Source: Welwitschia mirabilis (lineage: Eukaryota > Gnetophyta > Gnetopsida > Welwitschiales). Taken from it: a stretch of 64,000 nucleotides of DNA. Location of the stretch: positions 247,147,446 to 247,211,445 of the forward strand of contig JBOZIK010000001.1 in the NCBI GenBank assembly GCA_051453625.1, written 5' to 3'. The translations under genes and the position numbers were made by a program. The notes beneath the pieces are model-generated. The model saw only the letters and a program-made list of their open reading frames with translations, made no database searches and was not told the DNA's origin. How positions within the stretch are numbered: position 1 is the first letter of the stretch; each line of letters opens with the position of its first letter. Positions 26,761-40,438 of this stretch are shown here, piece after piece.

Positions 26761-27899
26761 GAAAATTGAAAAATATATATATGATGAAAAATTTATTTAA
26801 AAAATAGTTATTTCTCCTATCATTTCCATAAGATAATCATTTAAAATATTTGAAATGATCATTGTTTCTTGGAAATTCTCTATTCTTATCTTATCAAATT
26901 GTTAGACTTGGAATCTTTAAATCTTAATCTTTCCTTACCTAGATCACACTGGTAGCTATGAAATTTTATATTTTTTACTCCATATTACTTGTGTAAATAG
27001 GTGGTAAACCTAGAACTTGAATGTCAAGGAGGGTACAAATAAATGTAAATTATCTTTCTAGTTTATATTAAAATATTTATCTTAAAGTAAAATATGTAGT
27101 TTTAATGTGTCTTTTGAAATTTTAGTGATGTATTTATTATGGTCTTGTGAATACTTTTCAAACTAAATTATGTGTATTTTTCATTAAAAATTATTAAAAT
27201 TAGCAAAATATTTTATCTCTTCAAATTACTCTACTTCTGATATCTTACAACTTGTATCTATTTCTTTTCTATAGAGATAACTAAGTAATTGACACTTAAA
27301 AAATTATAGTTGCACTTAAAAATTATTTCTTATAATTACTTAAAAATTAAAAAACTCTTTTTATCTAACTTATACTTTAGTGATAAAAATAAAATAATTT
27401 TAACAACTCCATTCTTAACCAATCATTTCATAAATGAAAAATGTTAATACTTTCTATTTCTAGTTCTACTAATAATCAAGTTCCTTATTTGAAGTTGAAG
27501 CATAAATCTTCCTTATATTCATTGAATTCTTTTTGTCAAATAATTTTTGGCATAGTGAGGACTTTCATAATTATAAAATCCTATTCTTTGAGAATATTTA
27601 GTTCCATTAACCAAAAAAAAGTAGTTCTTAGCCTATATTTAGTCTTATTTCTATTCCAATTTTGCATTGTGTTAACTTTAGAGGATTCACCATTGACATC
27701 AATTCGATTTGACTAATTATGGTTAAAGAATTATTTCTTTATTTCTTGAAATTATCCTATTTCTTATAAAATTCTTTTCCTTTCTATAAATTACTTATTT
27801 TTATTTGAAGATTCTTCACTTATTCTTGCCTTCTTTAGAGATTATATAAATGACTTTGGTTAGAACAATTTTACTTTCCTTTGAATAGTAAAATGTAAA

Positions 27900-28610
27900 C
27901 TAGATACTAAACTCTTAACTTCTTTAATTCTTGTAATTCAAGAACATATTACATAAGTAGATAAGGAGGCTAAGAAGTTAACCTAAATTGTAATAGAATG
28001 TCACATTACTAACATGTCACCTTTAAATAGCCTTAGAATGATATAATAATAATCCACATAGTCAAAGGGGTCAAAGTATTAAGAAAAATTATAAGAAGGT
28101 ACTATACTATTTATATGGCATCTAAAAATAATATTAGAAAAATCTCATACTAACATATATAGTCTAAAACATTAAATACTCAAGTATAATTACAAGGAAG
28201 TGCCACATTACAAACATGGAATCTCGAAATAGTTTCAAATTATGTAGTGTAAACCTAAGTAGTGAAGTAGGTTAAAAACTTAATCAAAATTATAAAAAGA
28301 CATCACACTACCAATATAAAACCTCTTCATTATTATTTAATTATACAAAATTTAAATAAGTAGTTAATAATATCAAATACTTCACTAGAATAATAAGAAA
28401 ACATCACATTATTAGTTAGTCATACGTCCTCATCAAATAATGCAAAGATGAAATAAATAGCTTAAGAGACTAGACTATCAAACTGAATCATAAGGAACAT
28501 CACACTACTAAAATAAATATCCTAAGTAATCAAGAAGAGATGTAAACAAGACATAAGTAATTTATGAAATCAAATAACCAATCAAAAATTAATAGGGGCA
28601 TTACACAATT
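27900..28610. repeat. Tandem array of ~100-bp units, 6-7 copies
   Basis: The phrase ATCACACTACTAACATG (with changes) recurs at about 28001, 28101, 28203, 28303, 28404 and 28500, with a weaker copy near 28595: a period close to 100 bases. Each unit also carries a preceding AAGTAGGTTAAA-like part and ATTATAAGAAGACATCAC. Adjacent units differ by many substitutions. It lies upstream of element B and may be a private satellite or part of an LTR or leader. Confidence 0.78.
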
Positions 28611-29848
28611 TTCATGATGGTGACATCATCAAATTCATAATCCAAGTGGGATTCATCAATAGTAACTGCAAAGAATAAATAAATGTTTTCTTAAAGATCA
28701 AATATCTTTAAATAATTTTATTTATACATAGAATATATAAAATTTATCATATTAACCATGTACTAAAGATGATATCTATTAGGTAATTTTAAATAATGGA
28801 AAACTATTATATTAATGAAATCTGTTAGTCTATAAAAAGTGGAATACTAGTAGCAATAATATCTAGATGATTCCTTAGTAGTACAAATATTAGTGAGTAC
28901 TAAAATATTGTATGAATGCTTCCATTAATGATTTATAGTAGTAGACTAAAAATTTCAACAATGATTAGAGACTAGTCATTTAAATGTAAAGGCTTCATAG
29001 GAAATTATAAATAACAAACTAAACTCTATCCTTAGATCTCTTAATGTTCTATCATGAAAAGAGTCCATTTGAAAATTCTAGTCACAAGTTCAACAATCAC
29101 GTCAAGCATAAAATGAAAAGATATAAAGTTTAGAGAAGATATCAACTTAATCCTCTAAAGAACAAGTGAGAGAGTAAGTGCAGTATCATATTCATAGCTC
29201 ACCTTAAATACTAAAGATAATGTCATTGAAGATTAAGAAATGTAGAAATATATGAGAAGGTTCAAATTTTCATATATGGTGATACTCCAGGATCTTGCAA
29301 AGAGCCATTAGAATGATTACAATATATTGAAAATCATTTCAAGGTAAAAAAAATTGAGAGTAGTAATTAATATGTAGTGCATAGAATTCATAAAAGAATT
29401 AAAATGCAATGAAAGATAACTAAGTGTCATAAAAAATGATTAGGTTAAGTGGATATAATTCATAAAATAATTCAAAAATTCTTTTGTTCTTGATTATTTC
29501 ATCAAGGATTAGAAGGATGCATTTTAAGTACCTAAGATTAAGATGAAAGAATTATGTTAAACATTAAAAAGAATTCCAAAAGATAAAAAAAATTACAAAA
29601 TTAGTAGGATCCAAAATAATTTACAACTGATGTTATTGATACTATTTTGACTCAACTAAGAAATCTCATTTACTTATTAAAATCTAAATCTCTATAGGAA
29701 ACATATAGAAAGCCCTAATATTATATGGAGATAGATAAAAAACCTTTAATGATAGCTCAAATAATAATAATAGTTAATTAATATCTATGATTATAAAACC
29801 CTTAACCTTAGCAATTATCCACTAGTTAAAATCATTTAGCACCAATTT

Positions 29849-29910
29849 GTTACTATTTCAAGAATAAGGATTATATAATTAAGCACTGCTCTAAGAAAAA
29901 GAAGGACATA
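29849..29910 (+). pseudogene. Gag zinc knuckle of element B, broken
   Basis: CYYFKNKDYIIKHC occupies the place of a CCHC knuckle (C-x2-C-x4-H-x4-C). The first and last Cys remain; the second Cys has become Phe and the His has become Tyr. The tail of lysines fits the nucleocapsid end of gag. Confidence 0.55.
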
Positions 29911-30479
29911 AGTCCCAACTAGCTAACTACAATGTAAGGATAGCAAGAGGTAAAAAAAAACTATTATTTAACATAAAATAAATAGATTTTATGTAAAAAT
30001 AATATTTTATAATTAGAATTAAAACATTTTGTAAAGTGTACCTATTGTATTTCTCAAAGATTATGTTGCTTGTGATAATTTTTATTTATTATAATATAAT
30101 AACTAATTTTTAAAATAAAATTGTTAGAAAAACAACTTACAGAGTAGAAGTTGAAAGGGGTAAATTAATCACATAATAGGTCACTATGCATGTTTGATTT
30201 TTATAATTAATGATTAATACATTATTAATAAACTTTATGTCTTTGATGTCAAAATGTATTACGCAATCCTACAACAATCATTTCTAGGAAAGTATGATGT
30301 TAAAGAATCATATAGAGAGGGAATCATACTTATTACACTCTATCTAAAGAATAAACTTTAGATAAAGAGTAAAGAAGAAAACAAATCCTATTCATGATGA
30401 ATAGAGAAATTAAAAAAGGTACAAAGATAATTATTTTATATCATAGTAATGAAAGAATAAGGGGTATATTTGCTTGCTA

Positions 30480-32560
30480 AGTTATATGAATTTCAAGAAA
30501 TATTTAAGGATAATCTTGGATAACCAACAAATAATAGAATGAAATATGAAATTGAACTTGTACTAAGAGCACAACCTCTTTCATGATCACCATACAAGTT
30601 TTTAGTCATTAAACTTAGAGAGATAAAATTGAAAATTTAATAGTTCATAAATAAAGTTAAAATTGAGCATAGTGTATTATCTTAGAAATCCCTAGTTTTA
30701 TTTCTTAAGAAGAAAGATGGACTTGTTAGGATTTGCATTAATTAGTACTAGTTAAGCAGGGTAATAATAAAGAATAAATATCATATAACTTAAATTATTA
30801 ATATTTTCTATCAACTATAGGAAGCAATTATTTTAGCAAAATTGATTTAAATTTAAGCTATTATTAAATTTGTATCAAAGTAGAAGGTGTTTCTAAAATG
30901 GCATTTAGATCAGATACAATGACTTTGGATTCATGGTTATGCCTTTTAGTTTTACAAATTCTCTTGCTACATTTGTGATACTAATTAATAACATTTTTCA
31001 TCCTTATTTAGGTTAATTTATTATTACATTTATAAATAATATTTTAGTTTATTTCAAAAGGATGGAAGGCCATGTTAATCATTTATCCTAGTTTTCCCAT
31101 TGCTTAAAGAAAATGTCTTAATAGCCAAGTTAAGTAAATGAAAATTCTTTAAAAAGTCAGTTCCTTACTTGAGATATGTCATATCTAAAGAAGGTTTAAA
31201 AACTAATTCTAAAAAGGTATAAACTTTAATGGAATGACCTGAATTAAAAATGCCCATAGAAGTAAAACATGTTCTTCATCTTAAAGGATTTTACATAGGT
31301 TTCATATACAATTTCTTAAAAATTACAAGCACAGTGACAAATTTAACTAAAGATAAAGTTCCATTTTATTTTGATGATATGTGTAAATAAAATATTCTAT
31401 AGATTAAAATTTCATTGATCACAGTCCTAGTCTTAAAGATTCTAAAGATAAATAGAAGTTTTTAGTAGTAATGGATACTTGTGAAGAAGGAATATATGTA
31501 GATTTAATGCAAGAAATATGAGTAATTATCTATAAATCACACAAATTAAATAAGAATCTAATGGATAATCTGAATATGATAGATATTATTCATGCATTAA
31601 AAGTGTAAAGGAATTATCTTTTGAAAAGTAAAGTTCAAATAAAGACTAACCACAAATGTTTATAATTATTGAAGAAATAGCCTCTTCTAAATATGAGACA
31701 ATGAATATGGATGGAATTATTAGTGGGATTATACTTTAATCTTAAATTCACACCTTTCAAAGAGAATAAAGTAGTAGATGCTCTTAGTTGCATGTCGTCC
31801 TACATGATGATTGTAAGATAAGGTATACAAAAAAAATTGGAATAAACTTATGAATAGAAAATAAGTATCTCTTTTTAACTTAATTCAAACAGGGTTTTGA
31901 AAAGAAGAAATTGAGTTTATATCCCCACTAAACCTTGGTGTCCTTAAGTACTTAGAAAAGGATATGAAATTACATACAAAGGCATCCATGTTTTATAAAA
32001 ACATATATCACTTTAATAAAATGGTATTAATGGTTAGGAATGAAGTTATAAGCTAAGGAATTTAGTAAAGAATTCCTAATATGTCCGTAATTAAATTAGA
32101 ATAGCAAAAGTCAATTAGATTTCTAAAACCCTTGGGGTACCATTCTAGAAATTAGAGGAAATTACTATAGATTTTATTATATGTTTTCCAAAGACTATTA
32201 AACAACATGATGTTATATTTATATGTGTGAATGGACTCATCAAGGTGTTATATTTCATCTTAATAAAGACAATTATTACTACATAGGAAATTGCAATTCA
32301 TTCTATAAGGGAAGCATTTTGTTTATGTAGACCTAAAATTTGCATCAAATGTTTACTAAGAATTCTTTAAACAATTAGATACTCAAGTTATTTTGAGTAT
32401 AACTTTTCATCTAGAAAGAGATGAATAGAAAAAATGAGCAAATTATAAGTTTGAAAACATCTTGAGAAGTTATGTGGTAGGTAAACTAGGAAAATGGGAG
32501 GATTATATTCGTCTAGTATAATTCACTTATAATCAAGGATACCTAGCCTCAATTAAATGT
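30480..32560 (+). pseudogene. Pol relic of element B (RT, RNase H, integrase)
   Basis: The lead-in reads EFQEIFKDNLG and RMKYEIELVLRAQPLS, as before the RT of chromoviruses. RT begins with VLFLKKKDGLVRICIN (about 30687) and goes on with a shifted GYAF-like and FIDDI-equivalent region to about 31060. The connection holds FFKKSVPYLRYVISKEGL near 31150. RNase H is seen in TNHKCL near 31650 and DALSCMSS near 31780. The integrase end reads HLERDE, then ILRSYVVGKLGKWEDYIRLV and FTYNQGYLASIK (about 32410-32555). Stops and at least several frame changes make it inactive. Confidence 0.78.
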
Positions 32561-33319
32561 TTTTCATATAAATAAATGTATGTAAAAAACTTTACAACAT
32601 CATAACATGGTCAAATTGAGCATAAATATGTAAAAAATGGAAAAATAAATTCAAATAATAAAAGAAATAATTAAGAAAGTGCAAAAACAATTATAAGGGA
32701 CACAAGATAGATGTAATAAGTCCTTTAATTAAAATAATTTTTATCATACTTTTTAAGATAACCCAAAATTGCTATGAATTAAGCCTAAATGGATATTCTT
32801 GAAGTTGGGATAATATGATAAATTAGCATGTTGATTTTATGGACCTTTTCATATTATCAAAAGAAGAGGATTAATTGGCATAAAAACTTAATATTCTAGA
32901 AGAATGACCTTGTGTTCATTGAATACTTCATGTTACTCTTCTTAAACCATATTACTCAAGAAAATTTAGTGACTATATTTTGAATTAAAAGAAATTTTTG
33001 ATATGATATAACATTACTTTTATGATTGAATTGACTATCATTAAAAAGTAATAAGAAAAGAAACTAATAAGAAAAATAATAAAAGAAGTTTTAAGTGAAT
33101 GATCTTACTATGATTAATATAGTTGAAAAAATAAACAATTTATGAAGTAGAATTATCTATATTTATTTATAAATAAAAATTAATAAACTCTTAATTAATG
33201 TAGAAGAATGTAATGAGGATGAAGAATTTAAAGCTCAACAAACCTATAAATAAAACAATTTCATGGAAGAATAGTAATTTAAGGATAAATAGAAAGCTTA
33301 AGAGGGGGAGTTTTTAACA

Positions 33320-36005
33320 ATTCCAAAACCTTTTTTTATGAATTATCATCTATTACACTAGCTTTATTATTCATTAAATAAATTATTAAATATTATAGTA
33401 ACCATTTAAGGGATAAAACACTTGCAAAATAATTATTTTTAAGGGCCATGTTAGGTATTTGGAAAAGCAAACACAATGAATGTGACTTTCATAAGAGAAT
33501 ACTAAATTAATGATTAGCTAGCTTGATACACTAGTAATATTACAAACTAGATCTTGAAGGAAACATTACTTAGCTAATTATTTTACCAAGACCTTCTATT
33601 TATCATTTATGGAAACTTGGTTCTCTTTTTGGTATATTATGTAATAAATATAAGTACTATATTTTTTCAATCTATAATAATTTCATTCTTTTTAATAATT
33701 ATATAACTATTTATCAATTTTTTGATTTACAAAATAATATTCACATTTACTATTAAGATGTTTTTACTTTGAATTATTATAAAAGAAATTGAGAAGGTCA
33801 TAATTATATCATTCTTATTCTTGACCTCCATAAGCTAAATAAATTCTTCTAAGAGTGATACATACCTAATAAGTGAAGCTCTTAAATCTTTTAAATCTAA
33901 TTATAACTTTTCTTCCATTTTTTTCTTTAAAAAGTTTTTGTTTTTGAATTTTTATATCTTGTTTATCTTGACTTTTTCTGTGTCACACCTATGCTAAGCA
34001 TTTTATTTGGATGTAAAGAATCTGTTAACTAAACTTCTAAAAGCAAAGTAAACTAGACAAATCTATTAACATGAATAATTCATAATATGTCGTGAACACA
34101 TAGAGTAGGAGAAACATATCATAATTTATTTTTTAACTACCTAATTAAGCATAGTATATGTTATTTTGACATATTATTTAGCATCAACAAATGTATAAGC
34201 AAGGAGCAGCTTAAGTGAAAAATCATGTACGTTAATTTAATAGGTTGAGAAAACTAATTAGGTTCAATGATAATGGAAAATCACTAGAGAAAACTCTTAA
34301 TATAACTAGGATTAAAAAAGGTAAGGCTGTGATGATTGATTTGTAAGATGCTAACTAAGGCCTATCATTATGGTATAAGTATATATAAACTTCTTTAGGA
34401 CAGATGATTTTTAGATGTCAAATAATTTTCAATTTAAAGAAAATTCTTAGGATTGTACTCCTTGAAACTAAAACTATAAGAATATAACTGAGATGGTATC
34501 TAAATTTTAGCTTTTGGATTTATCATGCAAGTATTTAGCTTTGGCATTTTTCATAGACAGTGAAGAGAGAAATTTTTTCTATTCTTATTAAAAGTGTTTG
34601 TAAAGGCATTAAAAAATCTTACTTATAATATTCTCTATTAATTTATTTCCATAACAATAGGGATTTTCTTAATGTTATTTATGGTGACCTTGTCTCTAAC
34701 CATGAGTTTAAAATAAGCTTCTTGTCAATCACATATTTTATTTTTCCAAATAAATAGAAGCAAGTAGATCTATGAATAAGATGAGATAAGTGTTTTATCT
34801 AAATAGTTAATTTTGATGGCTAATTTTGGCATACGAAGTCTATAGTTATAATTTAACTTAAATTTATAGGTCATGGGTATTAAAATTTTGGATTTTCTTT
34901 TAACTTAAATTTATCTAATCAATGTCTATTCAAGTTTAACATGTAATTAATTAAAGTCCTAAAAATGATTTAGTGGTCATGATTGAGGGTTCATGTTTAG
35001 TAGCTATAAATTTGGTTATAGAATTCAACATTAGAAAGTGTAGAATAAAATAGCCTAAAAAACTAGTTAAATTACAATCATTTAGTTTTATTATTATTTT
35101 TACCATTTTTATTAGGAAAGTTTCAACTAATTTCTTAAAACTTAACCACCTTCATCATATTCTAAAATAACTTTATAAATTTATCCATTCAAAAAAGTAT
35201 CTTTTGCATAAATTTATTTCATTTATTTAAAAGCTAGTAAAACACTATGAATTTTGAGATCTCTTTTTCTAATTTATATTTTATCTAAAGGAATATTTGT
35301 TTAAACATGTACTCATAGCTAGTATTGGAAAATTTATTTATGATTTCAAAGCAATGAGATATCACAATAGAGATTGCATGATTTTGTTAAGAAAATATTT
35401 AAATGTATGAACTCTAAAATGACCAAAGTATAATGCAATAATTTGAGATGTAGTAATTTAGACAATTGATAAAAAGTATAGGGAATTACATTATCATGAA
35501 AAGAGAATACTATAGTAATGATTATAAGAGTGAACAAAAATTGAACCTATCAATGTTTATTTAATCATTAGAAACTATTATGTGATTGAAGGCACTCTTT
35601 TCTACTATTTTTTTAAAGCTAAAAGATTTTTTCATTTTTTATTTTTCGAGAATCAAACTCATATCCATAAATTTTTTGGAATACTCCTCTACTATTATAA
35701 TGTTTCTTCAAAAACATACTCCTTTGTCTTCTTCCAAGGAAGTACCATTTGAATTCTTAAGTGCAAATATAATTCCCTTTTATGAATGAATAACAACTCA
35801 AATTACTTACATGTTTTGGAAAATACTAAGTACTTATCATTATTTATTTTGTTAAATAAACTAAAAATTAAGTGCAATTATAGTTATTACAGACATCAAA
35901 CTTTATGCTTATATGGTCTAATAGCTTAGTATCTCTTATTGAGTCCTTAATTACATTTAAAGTACATAATTTTTCATTTTCACCATGTTTTTAATGTAGA
36001 TAAAG
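33320..36005. other. Unassigned; left part may be the 3' LTR of element B
   Basis: Directly after the purine tract of B, sequence from about 33315 should be its 3' LTR, but no partner was found upstream. Further right (34000-36000) neither strand gives a recognisable protein; two short open frames (35537-35346 minus, 35586-35789 plus) show no family motif and are probably chance. Confidence 0.4.
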
Positions 36006-36008
36006 TTA

Positions 36009-36505
36009 TGTAGGTTAAATGAAGATAATATTATTTTTATGAAATTGGTTGTAAAATCCCAATAATCTTCCTCAGCTCCTTTTTTTATCTAGTCAATTAT
36101 CATCTGTTTATTCTGCATGTTTATTCTCCACATCTTATTTTTTACAAGACCTTATGAGCTATGTTCCATCAATTATGATATTTTTCTTAATTTTGTGTAA
36201 ACTAGTTCACCCTCTTACTTTTTTAAAAAAAGACCTTAAGCTAGAATAAGAAAAAAAAGAACTTTTTGCTGAATCTCAAGCTCTATCTTTCTAAATTCTA
36301 CTAAACTTTAAACTTTGTATTTCTATAATTTTCTTTTGAAACTAAGCTATAATAAGAAAAAGTTCTTGCTATAGTTTTTCTTATTTTTTCTAGGGAATAT
36401 CTATTTTAGTCTCTCTCTTTTACTATATATTATTATCTATAATTCTTATTTATTCTTAGATATAAAATTCATGTTGTTGGAAAAAATAAAAACTAAAGCT
36501 TAACA
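36009..36505 (+). repeat. 5' LTR of copia element D
   Basis: Pairs with 40439-40949. Shared words run the whole length, for example GAGCTATGTTCCATCAATTATGA against GAGGCATGTTCCATTAGTTGTGA, a pyrimidine-rich centre, and the last CTTAACA. It ends in CA immediately before the primer site. The start may be at 36009 or at the later TG at 36040. Confidence 0.85.
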
Positions 36506-36508
36506 AAT

Positions 36509-36524
36509 TGGTATTAGAGATAGG
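36509..36524 (+). promoter_or_regulatory. Primer binding site of element D
   Basis: TGGTATTAGAGATAGG starts 3 bases after the 5' LTR. It matches the plant initiator tRNA-Met primer site (TGGTATCAGAGC) except for transitions, as expected for a decayed copy. Confidence 0.8.
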
Positions 36525-36576
36525 TTCTTTTTCACAATACATTTTTATTATTCATTTTTGTTCTACAGAGGTAATC

Positions 36577-39500
36577 ATGACTAGATCTTTAAAAATCAAT
36601 GTTAAGAAATTTAATGGTTTCCACTACGAACTTTGAAAAAGAAAAATTAAATATATTCTTATTGAAGAATACCAACTATTAGCAATTAAAGAAATCAAGC
36701 CTAATAAAATGGTTGATTAAGATTAAAATAAATTAGATTTAAAATTTATAAGTACAATTGTTTTATGTCTTTCTAATTTAGTTTTGATGAATGTTTCTAA
36801 AGTTTCTATAAATAAAGAGTTTTTGGATAAATTACAAGTAGTATGTTAGAATAAATATTTTTAAAATAAGCATTTTATGAAGAAATAGTTACATGAACTA
36901 AAAATATTTGAAGATATGCTCATGATAGATCACTTAAATCCATTTTCAATAATCATCAGTCAATTAGAGTTTATTAGATGAAGATGGGTGAGAAAGATCA
37001 ATGAATTATGCTCCTTATTAGAATCTTGAGTAATATTTATGATTAGTATAAGTAATACACCCATCAGTTATATGTTCAAACATGTTGTTGTGTGTTTCTT
37101 CTAAGTAATTTCATATAAAAATATCTAACCCTTCACAACATGATGTAGTTCTTAGTAAATCTCTTTGAATCCAAGGTTTGAAAGAAGACCTTGATTTAGA
37201 CCTAGATTCCAAAACTTTATTAAGAGATCTCTTAAGTGTTAGAGCCATGATAAAGTCAGTCATATTAAAAAGGAGTATAAAGTTTCTTCTAGAAGGAGAA
37301 AAGAAATTAAAAAATATGTACCACAAAGTGATAAAGCTTCTTTTAGCAAAGATGAAGATTTATATGTTGTGACTTCATCTAATGATTTAGACAATTATTC
37401 TTGGTATCTTGATTCAGGTGCTTCTTATCATATACATCACACTTAGATTAATTTAGTAAATATACTACATGTGATCTTATTACATTTAGATTAAGAAATA
37501 ATGATAGATGTAAATCTATTGGCTATGAAAGAGTCAACACTCAATTTAGTAGTAAACTATCAAAACAATTCTGAATGCATGTTATGTTCCGACACTGATT
37601 AAAAGTCTCCTATCTTTTAGTGAATTGGATGATGTAGGTTTAAAAATAACTTTTGAAGTGGAAGATGTATAATTAAATCTGATAAGACTTTATTGGCCAT
37701 AGATTTCAAATCTCACAAATTATGTAAATTATAGATAGAGATAGTAAAATAGGAATTCATTACCAATCTATATTCAAGCATTAAATTATGACATAAAAGG
37801 ATGTGATATTTTAGAAAAAAACAGCTAAAAAAATATTCATAACAAAGGTGAACTTGAGGTTTCTATAACTGCTTTGGATTTCTATCATTAGTATTTATTT
37901 GGTAAACATAAATACACTTCTTTTCAAAGAAGTAATGCTCAAAATCAATAAGTATTGGAATTAATTCATCGTAATGTGTGTGAACTAGTTAATAATGTTA
38001 AAGATAGCAATGTATATGAGATGTTATGAGTCATGTTTTCTTCATTGATGGCCATTCTATAAGTAGTCAAATTTATTTATTAACACATAATTATGAAGTT
38101 TTTCGAATATTCAAAGAATTTAAAGTTATTGGTCAAAATTCATTTTAAAAGAGAATTAAATTTTTTAGAACTAATAATGGAGGAGAATATTTCTAAAATA
38201 AGTAAAAAATTTTTTATAATGAATAAGACATTAGGATAGAAAGAACTATTTCAAAGACTCTTGAATAGAATGTCATGAATGAAACATTTAACAAAACGTT
38301 GGTGAAATGTGCTAGATGCATGGTTAGTAATTCTATCTTTTACAAACACTCTTAGGATAAATTTTTGATGATTATATGTTATCTCATAAATACATCTTCT
38401 TCATCATTGCTTAATGGAAAAATTTAAGAAAATTTTGGAGTAGTAAAACTATTTACTTAAATTATCTAAAATTTTTTGAACGTAATGCCTTTGTACATGT
38501 TTCAAAAACTAATAGATCAAATTATATTTAAATTATATTAAATCTATCCTTATTAGATATGGTCATGATGTCAAAGGTTATAAACTATACATTTCTAAAT
38601 CAAAATGGGTTATCTATAGTAGAAGCATTATTTTTAAAGAAAAATATAGTTCTTTAAAGTAGTAGATTCCAATGGATGAAACACCTGATAATGCTATATG
38701 TTTAAAATAGTAATCATTAATCATAATAAAATTTATTTAGAGGGTTATCTACCTTTAACTAGGGAATTTTGCCTTAGTAAATAAGATGGTGTTAACATCT
38801 TTGAGAATAATGAAGAAAATGAAAGAGAAGCTAATTATTCAAACCCTAAATAACATAATAAATTCCCACTGTTAAGACAATTAATATGCATAAGATAACT
38901 TCCATCATACTTAAAGATTAAATATTATTAACTGAAAATGAAAAACCATCTACATATGATAAAGCATGGTTATCAACACCTAGTAAATAATGAAAGAAAG
39001 AAATGTATGTTGAAATTTAATCAATTGATAAGAATAAAACATGAAAATTAGTTGATCTCCTAAAAGAAAGAAAATCAATTTGTTGCAAATGGGTATACTG
39101 AATTAAATTTGAAAATAAATTTAAAGATTGACTTATGGATAAGGGATATTCACAGAAATAAGGAATTGATTTTTGAGAAGAGCTTCTCTTCTCTTCTCTT
39201 CTCTTGATATGCTTTAACCTAAATGGTATGAAGTGCAAGGAAAAAAACATATGATGTATTGATTGTTAAGATTACTTTATGAACTTAAACAAGCACTAAG
39301 GATGTGGAAATAAATAGTTGATACCAACATGTTGAGCCTTGGATTTATAAAAATCCTAAAGAACTCATGTATGCCTATCAAGAATATAAATAATAAATAG
39401 TTTAGTTTGCTACTATATGTATATGACATGTTAATAGTATGAAGTAACATACATAAAGTTCAAGAGTTAAAATCTCTTCTTACTTTTTTCTTTAAAGTGA

Positions 39501-40400
39501 AAGATCTTAATGCTACAAAAAATATATTAGTAATTGATAATAAATAAGATAGGAAAAATTAAAAACTTTGGTTTGGGTAAATTACATATGTAGAAAATGT
39601 ACTAAAAATATCCAATATGCATGATTTTAAGCTTGTAATTATACCCTATGCAAATGGAATGAAACTTTCTATTGAAAAATGTCCAAATATAATAGAAGAA
39701 AAAGAGTTCATATTAAAAATTCAATACATTAGTGCTATTAATAGCTTACTATATGCAATGGTTTATGGTACACTTGATATTGCATATATTATTGGGAACT
39801 TTAGCAACCTTATAAAAAAATACAAGGAAACCTCACTAGATTATTATTAAGCATTTATTTCAGTATTTCTATAGTACTAGGCAATATGGAATCTATTATC
39901 AAAATGATTCTATTAAATTACATGATTTTATTAACACTGATTGGGTGAGTGACCTTGATAAATAAAAATCAACAAGTATATATGTGTTTAAACTCTTTGA
40001 GGTATTATATCCTAAAAGAATTAAAAATAGTCTTTTATGGCTTAATCTACTATTAAAGTAAAGTATCTCACTATAAATATGGCAAGTAGAGAAGTAGTAT
40101 GGCTTTAAAGATTAATCTCTCATTTTGGAATTCATGTGGCTCTAGTCAAAATTGATTACAATGGTTAAAGTACTATTACTATATCCATTAATCCATATTT
40201 TCATGGGAGGAAAAAAAACATTAAACTTTATTATCATCAAATTCATAAAGAAATTTAGAAAGGAAAATAATCTTTATGACAAGATCTATAGTATAGAATA
40301 TCTTACTAATATTCTTACAAATTTTAACTCTTGCTGAAAAATTCATATGATGCTACTTAGAATTTAGTTTTATTAATAACTAATAATTTCATTCATAACC
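36577..40400 (+). pseudogene. Copia gag-pol polyprotein relic (element D)
   Basis: Start chosen at 36577 (MTRSLKINVKKFNGF), with the normal copia gag opening. Gag continues with STIVLCLSNLVLMNV and ELKIFEDMLMIDHLN. A knuckle relic at about 37233 (SHDKVSHIKKEY) has lost Cys. Protease keeps its active site in WYLDSGASYHIHH, Asp codon at 37411. Integrase: GKHKYTSFQRS near 37905, then RTNNGGEY at 38167-38190, where the catalytic Asp has become Asn. RT: CKWVY near 39085 and the YVDD box as YVYD at 39416-39427. RNase H: SLLYAMVYGTLDIAY near 39750 and, near 40160-40260, a decayed tail. Frameshifts and many stops interrupt it. Confidence 0.88.
39184..39206. repeat. (TTCTC)n microsatellite inside copia RT
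   Basis: About four and a half perfect TTCTC units interrupt the region between the RT start and its QPEGF-equivalent, replacing or displacing codons. Growth of a short repeat in a dead gene. Confidence 0.9.
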
Positions 40401-40438
40401 ACTTTTTTCAATAGATTTACCTTCAAGAGGAAGATTTA

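Larger units (their letters stand above)
29840..33312 (+). mobile_element. Ty3/gypsy element B, chromovirus-like, internal region
   Basis: Plus-strand relic holding a degraded zinc knuckle, an RT start, RNase H and the integrase end in the usual order, followed by a purine run at 33301-33312 (AAGAGGGGGAGT), the expected polypurine tract before a 3' LTR. The RT phrase LFLKKKDGLVRICIN is of the chromovirus (Tekay/CRM/Reina) type and clearly differs from elements A and C. LTRs could not be paired by eye, so the ends are uncertain, and a gag before 29840 is likely but unreadable. Confidence 0.75.

Noticed and set aside
27900-28610. CRISPR-like array
   Set aside because: Unit ~100 bases with diverged copies throughout, no short identical repeats with unique spacers, and the DNA is plant nuclear.
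35346-35789. Two short open frames on opposite strands that could be a small gene
   Set aside because: No family motif, no splice or promoter context, hydrophobic low-complexity composition as expected for chance frames in AT-rich DNA.
37111-37372. Overlapping frames on both strands around 37.2 kb
   Set aside because: They cover the gag end/knuckle region of copia element D; the minus frame is a shadow and the plus frame is in a different phase from the SHDKVSHIKKEY gag frame.
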